The translations under genes were made by a program, and so were the position numbers. Source: Streptomyces sp. A1277 (GTDB lineage Bacteria > Actinomycetota > Actinomycetes > Streptomycetales > Streptomycetaceae). From it: a stretch of DNA of 64,000 nucleotides. The stretch lies in the NCBI RefSeq assembly GCF_004795015.1, contig NZ_SSBI01000003.1, positions 62,001 through 126,000 on the forward strand, given 5' to 3'. The notes under the pieces are model-generated. The model did no database searches. It was not told the origin of the DNA and worked only from the letters and a program-made list of their open reading frames with translations. Below, piece by piece: positions 55,161 through 63,089 of this stretch (position 1 is the first letter of the stretch; every line of letters begins with the position of its first letter).

Positions 55161-55285
55161 CGTCGCCAAGCAAGTCGGACCACAGCAGAAAATATGGTCA
55201 TTACCGCCCTTGGCGGGCAGGCCGGAGTGGATCGCGGGCACTTGGTGACAGATGCCGATCCACCACAGAGCGGAGGACTCAGAGC

Positions 55286-55903
55286 ATGGCCGGCGCGATG
55301 CGCAAGATGGCGGTCTACCTCGGCCTCGTGGAGGACGATGGGTACGACGGCCCGGGGTTCGACCCCGACGACGAATTCGAACCCGAGCCGGAGCCCGAGC
55401 GCGACCGGCGCCGGCACCAGCCCGCACATCAGGTGGAGCGCGACCGGGAGCGTGAAGAACCGGTCCGGGCGGTCCAGCCGCCGGCCCAGCGGGAGCCGGT
55501 TCAGATCCCGGCGGAGCGTGAGCGACCCGCCCGGATCGCACCCGTGGCATCCATCACACCTGAACGCCCGAACATGGAGAAGAACGCACCGGTGATCATG
55601 CCCAAGGTCGTGTCCGAGCGGGAGCCCTACCGGATCACCACGCTGCACCCCAGGACGTACAACGAGGCCCGTACCATCGGGGAACACTTCCGTGAGGGCA
55701 CCCCGGTGATCATGAATCTCACGGAGATGGACGATACGGACGCAAAGCGACTTGTCGACTTTGCCGCGGGACTCGTCTTCGGTCTCCATGGCAGCATTGA
55801 GCGAGTGACACAGAAGGTGTTCCTGTTGTCGCCTGCTAACGTCGATGTCACGGCGGAGGACAAGGCCCGCATCGCAGAGGGCGGATTCTTCAACCAGAGC
55901 TGA
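55286..55903 (+). CDS. sepF: Cell division protein SepF
   Basis: 205 aa. Membrane anchor for FtsZ in bacteria lacking FtsA, as here. N-terminal amphipathic helix [18 protein letters not shown], a 90-residue acidic/Arg/Pro linker, then the SepF core (about 110-200: [62 protein letters not shown]). ATG at 55286, with GGAGGA upstream. It should bind the FtsZ C-terminal peptide. Confidence 0.96.
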   Translation: MAGAMRKMAVYLGLVEDDGYDGPGFDPDDEFEPEPEPERDRRRHQPAHQVERDREREEPVRAVQPPAQREPVQIPAERERPARIAPVASITPERPNMEKNAPVIMPKVVSEREPYRITTLHPRTYNEARTIGEHFREGTPVIMNLTEMDDTDAKRLVDFAAGLVFGLHGSIERVTQKVFLLSPANVDVTAEDKARIAEGGFFNQS

Positions 55904-55974
55904 GAACACGACACCGGGAACAACCCGGCCGCGAGGCCGGCGCTACGAGAGCCAGGGGAGAGGGAAGCGCGAGG

Positions 55975-56259
55975 ATGGGCGTCGCACAAAGTGTTGTCTA
56001 CATCGCGTTGATGTGTTTCCTCATCGTGCTGATCTTCCGGCTCGTCATGGACTACGTCTTCCAGTTCGCACGTTCATGGCAGCCGGGCAAGCCGATGGTG
56101 GTGGTCCTCGAGACCACTTACACGGTCACCGATCCACCGCTCAAGCTCCTGCGGCGGTTCATCCCGCCGCTGCGTCTCGGGGGCGTGGCACTCGACCTGT
56201 CCTTCTTCGTTCTGATGATCATCGTTTCCATCCTGATCAGCGTTGTGACCGGGCTGTGA
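55975..56259 (+). CDS. YggT-family membrane protein
   Basis: 94 aa. Two hydrophobic helices (about 5-28 and 70-92) joined by RPFARS-like and ETTYTVTDPPLKLLRRFIPPLR segments typical of YggT/YlmG. In actinobacteria and streptococci it lies between sepF and divIVA and affects division or chromosome segregation. ATG at 55975 with GGGGAGAGG upstream. 49 bases to divIVA. Confidence 0.92.
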   Translation: MGVAQSVVYIALMCFLIVLIFRLVMDYVFQFARSWQPGKPMVVVLETTYTVTDPPLKLLRRFIPPLRLGGVALDLSFFVLMIIVSILISVVTGL

Positions 56260-56308
56260 GCGATACGGTCTTGCCGACTGCCGACGACTACGTAGAGGTG
56301 AAGAAGAG

Positions 56309-57433
56309 ATGCCGCTGACTCCCGAGGACGTGCGGAACAAGCAGTTCACGACGGTCCGCCTCCGAGAGGGCTACGACGAGGACGAGGTCGATGCCTTCCT
56401 CGACGAGGTCGAGTCGGAGCTGACCCGCCTGCTCCGTGAGAACGAGGACCTGCGCGCCAAGCTGGCCGCCGCCACGCGTGCCGCCGCGCAGAACCAGCAG
56501 CAGCAGGGCATGCGCAAGCCGCCCGAGCAGCAGGACCGGCCGGGGGCCCCGGTGCCCGCCGCCATATCGGGCCCGCCGGTCCAGCAGCAGCCCCCGCAGA
56601 TGGGTCCCCCCCAGCTGCCCGGTGGTGCTCCGCAGCTGCCCGCCGGTCCCAGCGGCCACGGCCCCCAGGGCCCGCACGGTCCCGGTCCGCAGGGCCCGCA
56701 CGGCCCCGGCCCGATGCAGGGTGGTCCCATGGGCGGCCCGATGGGCGGTCCCATGGGCGGCCACAACCCGCAGCAGCAGATGCAGCAGATGCAGCCGCCG
56801 CCGCAGATGCAGCAGCAGGGCCCCGGTGGCGACAGCGCCGCGCGTGTCCTCTCCCTGGCGCAGCAGACCGCCGACCAGGCGATCGCGGAGGCCCGTTCCG
56901 AGGCCAACAAGATCGTCGGCGAGGCGCGCAGCCGCGCCGAGGGCCTGGAGCGCGACGCGCGTGCCAAGGCGGACGCGCTGGAGCGGGACGCGCAGGAGAA
57001 GCACCGCGTGGCGATGGGCTCGCTGGAGTCGGCCCGCGCGACGCTGGAGCGCAAGGTCGAGGACCTGCGGGGCTTCGAGCGCGAGTACCGGACCCGTCTG
57101 AAGTCCTACCTGGAGAGCCAGCTGCGTCAGCTGGAGACCCAGGCCGACGACTCGCTGGCTCCGCCGCGGACGCCGGCTGCCGCGTCGCTGCCGCCGTCGC
57201 CCTCGCTGGCTCCGGCCGGCGCCGGTGCCATGGGGCACACCATGGGCGGCAACCACGGCGGTCACGGCAACCAGCCGATGGGTGGCAACCAGTCCATGGG
57301 CGGTGGCCCGTCCTACGGCGGTCAGCAGCAGATGTCCCCGGCGATGACGCAGCCGATGGCACCGGTGCGGCCGCAGCCGATGCAGGCGCCGTCGCCGATG
57401 CGGGGATTCCTGATCGACGAGGACGACAACTGA
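56309..57433 (+). CDS. divIVA: Polar growth protein DivIVA
   Basis: 374 aa. Tip-organising coiled-coil protein, essential for hyphal growth in Streptomyces. N-terminal membrane-binding domain PLTPEDVRNKQFTTVRLREGYDEDEVDAFLDEVESEL, a first coiled coil (to about 65), then a 110-residue Gln/Pro/Gly/Met-rich linker with GPHGPGP and MGGP repeats, a second coiled coil (about 175-280), and a Gly/Met/Gln-rich tail ending FLIDEDDN. The linker in mid-molecule is characteristic of Streptomyces DivIVA. A strong terminator follows. Confidence 0.97.
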   Translation: MPLTPEDVRNKQFTTVRLREGYDEDEVDAFLDEVESELTRLLRENEDLRAKLAAATRAAAQNQQQQGMRKPPEQQDRPGAPVPAAISGPPVQQQPPQMGPPQLPGGAPQLPAGPSGHGPQGPHGPGPQGPHGPGPMQGGPMGGPMGGPMGGHNPQQQMQQMQPPPQMQQQGPGGDSAARVLSLAQQTADQAIAEARSEANKIVGEARSRAEGLERDARAKADALERDAQEKHRVAMGSLESARATLERKVEDLRGFEREYRTRLKSYLESQLRQLETQADDSLAPPRTPAAASLPPSPSLAPAGAGAMGHTMGGNHGGHGNQPMGGNQSMGGGPSYGGQQQMSPAMTQPMAPVRPQPMQAPSPMRGFLIDEDDN

Positions 57434-57474
57434 GCGGGGCGCGCTCGTTGAGCGCGTAGCCGTCGGCAGGCTGA

Positions 57475-57510
57475 GGGCCGGGCCCCGGGGTTTTCCCCGG
57501 GGCCCGGCCC
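57475..57510 (+). terminator. divIVA terminator, perfect 16-bp stem
   Basis: GGGCCGGGCCCCGGGG and CCCCGGGGCCCGGCCC close a TTTT loop, followed by TTTG, 42 bases after the stop. End of the dcw transcript. Confidence 0.93.
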
Positions 57511-57600
57511 TTTGCCGTGGCCGGGGCCGGCCGGTGCGGGTGCGGTGGGCCGGGCCGCTGCGCGGGGCTTTGCCCCTGCCCGCCCCTTCCCGTAACCGGG

Positions 57601-57800
57601 GCTCCGTCCCGGGCCCCGCTCCTCAATCGCCGGAGGGGCTGGGTGGTGGGGCTCCGTCCCGGGCCCCGCTCCTCAATCGCCGGAGGGGCTGGGTGGTGGG
57701 GCTCCGTCCCGGGCCCCGCTCCTCAATCGCCGGAGGGGCTGGGTGGTGGGGCTCCGCCCCGGGCCCCGCTCCTCAATCGCCGGAGGGGCTGGGTGGTGGG
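57601..57800. repeat. Four tandem 50-bp repeats
   Basis: Units start at 57601, 57651, 57701 and 57751. Copies 1-3 are identical; copy 4 differs by one base (T to C in GCTCCGTCCC). Each contains CTCCTCAATCGCCGGAGGGG, a motif scattered widely in Streptomyces intergenic regions. A fifth, partial copy begins at 57802. Confidence 0.95.
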
Positions 57801-57895
57801 GGCTCCGCCCCCGGGTTCGGGAAGGGGCGGGGTGGGAACAAGCAAGGGCCCGGCCGGAAGTTGCTTGTCCGGCCGGGCCCCAGGCGTTCCGCGGG

Positions 57896-60800
57896 TTACC
57901 GCTCCGTCTTGCGGAGGCGGAACGTCAGGGACAGGCCCTCGTCCTCGAACGGCGTGCCGTACGTGGCGTCCGCATCGCCCTCCGCGTAGTCCAGGGCCAG
58001 GACCTCGTCCGCGATCAGGGTCGCGTGCTCGGTCAGGGCCTCCGTCGTCGCGAGGGAGGCGGACGTCCAGCGGACGGCGATGCGGTCCGCGACGTCCAGG
58101 CCGCTGTTCTTGCGGGCCTCCTGGATGAGGCGGATCGCGTCACGGGCCAGGCCCGCCCGCCGCAGCTCTGGGGTGATCTCCAGGTCCAGCGCGACCGTCG
58201 CGCCAGAGTCGGAGGCGACCGACCAGCCCTCGCGCGGGGTCTCCGTGATGATCACCTCGTCCGGCGAGAGGGTGATCTGCTCGCCGTCCACCTCCACGGA
58301 CGCCGTGCCCTCGCGCAGGGCGAGCGACAGAGCCGCCGCGTCCGCGTTCGCCACGGCCTTGGCCACTGCCTGGACGCCCTTGCCGAAGCGCTTGCCCAGC
58401 GCACGGAAGTTGGCCTTGGCCGTGGTGTCGACCAGCGAGCCGCCGACCTCGGAGAGGGAGGCCAGCGAGGAGACGTTCAGCTCCTCCGTGATCTGGGCGT
58501 GCAGCTCGGGGGAGAGGCTCTCGAAGCCCGAGGCCGCGACCAGGGCGCGGGAGAGCGGCTGGCGGGTCTTGACGCCCGACTCGGCACGCGTGGCCCGGCC
58601 CAGCTCGACCAGGCGGCGCACCAGCGCCATCTGTGTCGAGAGGGCGGGGTCGATCGCCGCCGGGTCCGCCTTCGGCCAGGACGACAGGTGGACCGACTCC
58701 GGGGCGTCCGGGGCGACCGGCACGACCAGGTCCTGCCAGACCCGCTCGGTGATGAACGGGGTCAGCGGGGCCATCAGCCGCGTGACCGTCTCGACGACCT
58801 CGTGGAGCGTGCGCAGCGCCGCCTTGTCGCCCTGCCAGAAGCGGCGGCGGGAGCGGCGCACGTACCAGTTGGACAGGTCGTCCACGAACGCGGACAGCAG
58901 CTTGCCGGCGCGCTGGGTGTCGTAGCCCTCCAGCGCCTGCGTGACCTGGTCCACCAGCGCGTTCAGCTCGCTGAGCAGCCAGCGGTCCAGGACCGTGCGG
59001 TCGGCCGGGGCCGGGTCGGCGGCCGAGGGAGCCCAGTTCGACGTACGGGCGTACAGGGCCTGGAAGGCGACCGTGTTCCAGTACGTGAGGAGCGTCTTGC
59101 GGACGACCTCCTGGATCGTGCCGTGGCCGACGCGCCGCGCCGCCCAGGGGGAGCCGCCGGCCGCCATGAACCAGCGGACCGCGTCGGCGCCGTGCTGGTC
59201 CATGAGGGGGATCGGCTGGAGGATGTTGCCCAGGTGCTTGGACATCTTGCGGCCGTCCTCGGCGAGGATGTGGCCCAGGCAGACCACGTTCTCGTACGAC
59301 GACTTGTCGAAGACCAGGGTGCCGACCGCCATCAGCGTGTAGAACCAGCCGCGGGTCTGGTCGATGGCCTCCGAGATGAACTGCGCCGGGTAGCGGCTCT
59401 CGAAGACCTCCTTGTTCTTGTACGGGTAGCCCCACTGCGCGAACGGCATCGAGCCCGAGTCGTACCAGGCGTCGATGACCTCCGGGACGCGGTACGCCTC
59501 CAGCTGGCAGCTCTCGTGCGAGCAGGTGAACGTGATCTCGTCGATGAACGGCCGGTGCGGGTCGAGGCCGGAGAGGTCGGCGCCGGTCAGCTCGCTCAGC
59601 TCGGCGCGCGAACCCACGCAGGTGAGGTGGCCGTCCTCGCAGCGCCAGATCGGCAGCGGGGTGCCCCAGTAGCGGTTACGGGACAGCGCCCAGTCGACGT
59701 TGTTGGTCAGCCAGTCGCCGAACCGGCCGTGCTTGACCGAGTCCGGGAACCAGTTGGTCTTCTCGTTCTCCTGGAGCAGCCGCTCCTTGACCGCCGTCGT
59801 GCGGATGTACCAGGACGGCTGCGCGTAGTACAGCAGCGCGGTGTGGCAGCGCCAGCAGTGCGGGTAGCTGTGCTCGTAGGGGACGTGGCGGAAGAGCAGT
59901 CCGCGGTCGTTGAGGTCCTCGGTCAGCGCCTCGTCGGCCTTCTTGAAGAAGACCCCGCCCACCAGCGGCACGTCCTCCTCGAAGGTGCCGTCGGGGCGGA
60001 CCGGGTTCACCACCGGCAGCCCGTACGCCTTGCAGACCTGGAGGTCGTCGGCGCCGAAGGCGGGGGACTGGTGGACCAGACCCGTACCGTCCTCGGTCGT
60101 CACGTACTCGGCGTTGACGATGTAGTGGGCCTCCGCCGGGAAGTCCACCAGGGCGAAGGGGCGCTCGTACGTCCAGCGCTCCATCTCGCGGCCCGTGAAC
60201 GTCTGCCCGGTCGGCTCCCAGCCCTCGCCGAGCGCCTTCTCGACCAGGGGCTGCGCGACGACGAGCTTCTCCTCGCCGTTCGTCGCGACGACGTAGGCGA
60301 CGTCCGGGTGCGCGGCGACGGCGGTGTTGGAGACCAGGGTCCACGGGGTCGTCGTCCAGACCAGGAGCGCCGCCTCGCCGGCCAGCGGGCCGGAGGTGAG
60401 GGGGAAGCGGACGAAGACCGAGGGGTCGACGACCGTCTCGTAGCCCTGCGCCAGCTCGTGGTCCGAGAGGCCGGTGCCGCAGCGCGGGCACCAGGGGGCG
60501 ACGCGGTGGTCCTGGACCAGCAGGCCCTTGTTGAAGATCTCCTTCAGCGACCACCACACGGACTCGACGTACTCGGGATCCATCGTGCGGTACGCGTCGT
60601 CCAGGTCGACCCAGTAGCCCATGCGGGTCGTGAGCTCGGCGAAGGCGTCGGTGTGCCGGGTGACGGACTCGCGGCACTTGGCGTTGAACTCGGCGATGCC
60701 GTACGCCTCGATGTCCTTCTTGCCGTTGAAGCCGAGCTCCTTCTCGACCGCGAGCTCGACCGGCAGGCCGTGGCAGTCCCAGCCGGCCTTGCGGCCCACG

Positions 60801-61045
60801 TGGTAGCCCTGCATGGTCCGGAAGCGGGGGAAGACGTCCTTGAAGACGCGGGCCTCGATGTGGTGGGCGCCCGGCATGCCGTTGGCGGTCGGGGGGCCCT
60901 CGTAGAACACCCACTCGGGGCGGCCGTCGGACTGGTCGAGGCTCTTGGTGAAGACCTTGTTCTCGCGCCAGAAGTCGAGCACGGCGTGCTCCAGCGCGGG
61001 CAGGTCGACCTGGGCGGGTACCTGGCGGTACTGCGGCGATGTCAT
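57896..61045 (-). CDS. ileS: Isoleucyl-tRNA synthetase, type 2, with GAHH in place of HxGH
   Basis: 1049 aa. Charges tRNA-Ile. The catalytic Rossmann fold is split by an editing domain (WTTTPWTLVSNTAVAAHPD), KMSKHLGN at 600-607, then an anticodon-binding domain and C-terminal extension of the long, eukaryote-like IleRS2 type. The class I HxGH motif reads Gly59-Ala-His-His62 (PPTANGMPGAHH), i.e. its first and third residues are swapped; the KMSK loop is normal. The ATG at 61045 (MTSPQYRQVPAQ) has GGAGG ten bases upstream. Preceded by a T-box leader. It converges on divIVA. Confidence 0.97.
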   Translation of the reverse strand: MTSPQYRQVPAQVDLPALEHAVLDFWRENKVFTKSLDQSDGRPEWVFYEGPPTANGMPGAHHIEARVFKDVFPRFRTMQGYHVGRKAGWDCHGLPVELAVEKELGFNGKKDIEAYGIAEFNAKCRESVTRHTDAFAELTTRMGYWVDLDDAYRTMDPEYVESVWWSLKEIFNKGLLVQDHRVAPWCPRCGTGLSDHELAQGYETVVDPSVFVRFPLTSGPLAGEAALLVWTTTPWTLVSNTAVAAHPDVAYVVATNGEEKLVVAQPLVEKALGEGWEPTGQTFTGREMERWTYERPFALVDFPAEAHYIVNAEYVTTEDGTGLVHQSPAFGADDLQVCKAYGLPVVNPVRPDGTFEEDVPLVGGVFFKKADEALTEDLNDRGLLFRHVPYEHSYPHCWRCHTALLYYAQPSWYIRTTAVKERLLQENEKTNWFPDSVKHGRFGDWLTNNVDWALSRNRYWGTPLPIWRCEDGHLTCVGSRAELSELTGADLSGLDPHRPFIDEITFTCSHESCQLEAYRVPEVIDAWYDSGSMPFAQWGYPYKNKEVFESRYPAQFISEAIDQTRGWFYTLMAVGTLVFDKSSYENVVCLGHILAEDGRKMSKHLGNILQPIPLMDQHGADAVRWFMAAGGSPWAARRVGHGTIQEVVRKTLLTYWNTVAFQALYARTSNWAPSAADPAPADRTVLDRWLLSELNALVDQVTQALEGYDTQRAGKLLSAFVDDLSNWYVRRSRRRFWQGDKAALRTLHEVVETVTRLMAPLTPFITERVWQDLVVPVAPDAPESVHLSSWPKADPAAIDPALSTQMALVRRLVELGRATRAESGVKTRQPLSRALVAASGFESLSPELHAQITEELNVSSLASLSEVGGSLVDTTAKANFRALGKRFGKGVQAVAKAVANADAAALSLALREGTASVEVDGEQITLSPDEVIITETPREGWSVASDSGATVALDLEITPELRRAGLARDAIRLIQEARKNSGLDVADRIAVRWTSASLATTEALTEHATLIADEVLALDYAEGDADATYGTPFEDEGLSLTFRLRKTER

Positions 61046-61055
61046 GTGCGGGCTT

Positions 61056-61088
61056 CCTCCGGCGGACGTCTTCCACTTCCGTCGGAGG
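61056..61088 (-). promoter_or_regulatory. Shine-Dalgarno sequestering hairpin of ileS
   Basis: CCTCCGACGG (61088-61079 read leftward) can pair with CCGCCGGAGG (61065-61056), which contains the ileS GGAGG. One mismatch in ten. This would mask the ribosome site when the T-box is not bound by uncharged tRNA. Confidence 0.75.
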
Positions 61089-61110
61089 GACGAGAACCGA
61101 CGCCGGTCCC

Positions 61111-61334
61111 CGCGGTACCACCCTCCTTGGCCCCGGGCGTGCGCCCCGGGCCCCCTCATTGGGGTGCGATGCCGGCTCTACTGGCCCTGGAGCCCGTGGG
61201 CGGAGCCCACTGTCCCGAGCTTTCTTCCGACGGCTCCGGGTGATCTTCACGACGCGCTCGCCCCCGGGCTTCCACCGTCCCCGGGTCGCTCCTGGCCGCG
61301 TACGACGCTACTCGTCCCATCCACGCCTTTCGCT
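61111..61334 (-). promoter_or_regulatory. T-box leader of ileS
   Basis: Read leftward, TGGTACCGCG (61120-61111) is the conserved T-box sequence that pairs with the tRNA acceptor end. Upstream, GTGAAGATCACCC contains an AUC isoleucine specifier (61244-61242) in a loop closed by GTG/CAC. Stem I, linker helices and antisequestor region fill 61121-61334. No U-rich terminator follows, but a hairpin covers the Shine-Dalgarno, so control is likely at translation, as described for actinobacterial ileS leaders. Confidence 0.9.
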
Positions 61335-61632
61335 GGGCCCAGTGTACGGGCCCGGGGGACAGGCGCCGACCCGTTTACGGACCGGCCCCCGGACCGGCCC
61401 CCGCGTGACCCGAATGGCCAGACGGGCCGTACCGGGTTCCGGCGCGTCCCGGCGCGGTGCGGAAAGCCGGATTACCCGGCGGGGAGCTGGGCACAACGGA
61501 TGGAGGCGCGCGGTGATCCGGAGACGGGGAGGGGCGATGCGGCGGCGTGCCCCGTTGCCGCGGGGCTGGGGTCGACTTATCGTCCCAGCACGACTCGCGA
61601 GCAAGATCACACTGCGTGAAGGGGCCGCGGCC

Positions 61633-62334
61633 ATGGTGGAGAAGAAGGCAGCCGCACGGAAGACGGCGGCGGCCGAGCAGGCGCCCGCCAGGAAGGCCGC
61701 GGCGAAGAAGGCGCCCGCGAAGAAGGCGCCCGCGAAGAGAGCCGCCGCCGGGAAAGCCACAGCCAAGAAGACCCCGGCCGGGACTCCGGCCGGGGAGGGG
61801 TCGAAGACCACGGGGGCGGCGCAGGCCGCCGAGCAGACGGGAGCCCACACGGTGGTAGCCAAGAAGAGCGCGGCCAGTACCCGGACCGCGGGCGGGAGCA
61901 CGGCACCCGTGCCGACGGCCCGCCTCGCCACGGCGCCCGGGGAGCTGGCCGTACGGCCGGGCGAGGACCCCTGGACGCCGGAGGAGGTCGAGGCCGCCCG
62001 CAGCGAGCTGACCGGTGAGAGCACCCGGCTGCGCAACGAACTGGAGGCGTCCGGTCTGGCGCTGGCCGGGCTGATGCGGGACTCCGGCGACGGAGCGGGC
62101 GACGACGAGGCCGACACCGGCACCAAGAACATCACCCGCGAGCACGAGATGCAGCTCGCCGCCAACGCCCAGGAGATGCTGGACCAGACCGAGCGCGCCC
62201 TGGCGAGGCTGGAGGCCGGTACGTACGGGCTCTGCGAGGTCTGCGGGAACCCGATCGGCAAGGCGCGGATGCAGGCGTTCCCCCGCGCCACCCTCTGCGT
62301 CGAGGACAAACAGAAGCAGGAGCGACGAGGCTGA
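61633..62334 (+). CDS. TraR/DksA-type zinc-finger protein with H1-like Lys/Ala tail
   Basis: 233 aa. Residues 1-60 are Lys/Ala/Pro repeats (AAKKAPAKKAPAKRAAAGKA) like histone H1 tails, then a linker, then a coiled coil (WTPEEVEAARSELTGESTRLRNELEAS; ITREHEMQLAANAQEMLDQTERALARLEAGTYG) and a DksA zinc finger: Cys201, Cys204, Cys222, but Asp225 where the fourth Cys normally stands. May bind RNA polymerase or DNA. ATG at 61633. The equivalent gene lies between ileS and lspA in S. coelicolor. Role untested here. Confidence 0.87.
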   Translation: MVEKKAAARKTAAAEQAPARKAAAKKAPAKKAPAKRAAAGKATAKKTPAGTPAGEGSKTTGAAQAAEQTGAHTVVAKKSAASTRTAGGSTAPVPTARLATAPGELAVRPGEDPWTPEEVEAARSELTGESTRLRNELEASGLALAGLMRDSGDGAGDDEADTGTKNITREHEMQLAANAQEMLDQTERALARLEAGTYGLCEVCGNPIGKARMQAFPRATLCVEDKQKQERRG

Positions 62335-62391
62335 TCCGCACAGGTGTGCCGTACCCTCGTTCTCTGTCGGGAACTAGCTTGAGGGACTCAC

Positions 62392-63066
62392 GTGGCAGAG
62401 GCGGAGCGCATCATCGGTACGCCGGACATCACCGGGCCTGAGGGAAGCGGAGAGACCGGGCCGGACGGCGCGGCCGCTTCCCCGGAGGCCGGCACGTCGT
62501 CGGACGGGCAGGACACCGGCGCGACCGCGGCCGACGTCGACGCGGAGGCGGAGGCGGCGGTCGACCGCTCGCCGGCCACCCGCCGGCGCCGGATCATCCT
62601 GCTCTTCTGCGTCGCCGTCGTCGCCTACCTGCTCGACCTCGGCAGCAAGATGCTCGTCGTGGCGAAGCTGGAGCACCAGGAGCCGGTCGAGCTCCTCGGC
62701 GACTGGCTCAAGCTCGACGCCATCCGCAACGCGGGCGCCGCATTCGGGTTCGGTGAGGCGTTCACGATCATCTTCACGATCATCGCGGCGACCGTCATCG
62801 TGGTGATCGCGCGGCTCGCCCGCAAGCTGTACAGCCTGCCGTGGGCCATCGCGCTCGGCCTGCTGCTCGGCGGGGCGCTCGGCAACCTCACCGACCGCAT
62901 CTTCCGCGCGCCGGGCGTGTTCGAGGGCGCGGTGGTGGACTTCATCGCCCCCGCGCACTTCGCCGTCTTCAACCTGGCCGACTCCGCGATCGTCTGCGGT
63001 GGCATCCTGATCGTCCTCCTCTCCTTCAAGGGCCTGGACCCCGACGGCACCGTGCACAAGGACTAG
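62392..63066 (+). CDS. lspA: Lipoprotein signal peptidase (signal peptidase II)
   Basis: 224 aa. Aspartyl protease that removes lipoprotein signal peptides after lipidation. Four helices from about residue 63; the Asp dyad is in LGNLTDRIF and [24 protein letters not shown] is the conserved loop. The first 60 residues (Glu/Asp/Ala/Gly-rich) are an unusual cytosolic extension, longer than E. coli LspA. GTG at 62392. The gene pair lspA-rluD is standard in bacteria. Confidence 0.96.
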   Translation: MAEAERIIGTPDITGPEGSGETGPDGAAASPEAGTSSDGQDTGATAADVDAEAEAAVDRSPATRRRRIILLFCVAVVAYLLDLGSKMLVVAKLEHQEPVELLGDWLKLDAIRNAGAAFGFGEAFTIIFTIIAATVIVVIARLARKLYSLPWAIALGLLLGGALGNLTDRIFRAPGVFEGAVVDFIAPAHFAVFNLADSAIVCGGILIVLLSFKGLDPDGTVHKD

Positions 63067-63089
63067 TGGGCACAAGGCATACTCGACAG

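Larger units (their letters stand above)
57434..57895. other. Intergenic region between divIVA and ileS
   Basis: 462 bases between convergent genes. Holds the divIVA terminator (57475-57510) and four tandem 50-base repeats (57601-57800). Open frames across the repeats are artefacts of a 50-base period and GC bias. No gene. Confidence 0.85.
61046..61632. other. Divergent region between ileS and the DksA-type gene
   Basis: 587 bases. The left half (to about 61334) is the ileS leader with the T-box; a TACACT hexamer at 61346-61341 could be the ileS -10. The right half (61350-61632) is GC-rich, must hold the promoter of the DksA-type gene, and shows no open frame I trust. Confidence 0.7.

Noticed and set aside
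57601..57800. Possible CRISPR array
   Set aside because: Units are directly adjacent with no unique spacers and no cas genes are present.
57517..58128. Open frames across the 50-bp repeats encoding a repeated PGPRSSIAGGAGWW-like peptide
   Set aside because: They arise because four repeats lack stops in one frame; no ribosome site and no conserved protein.
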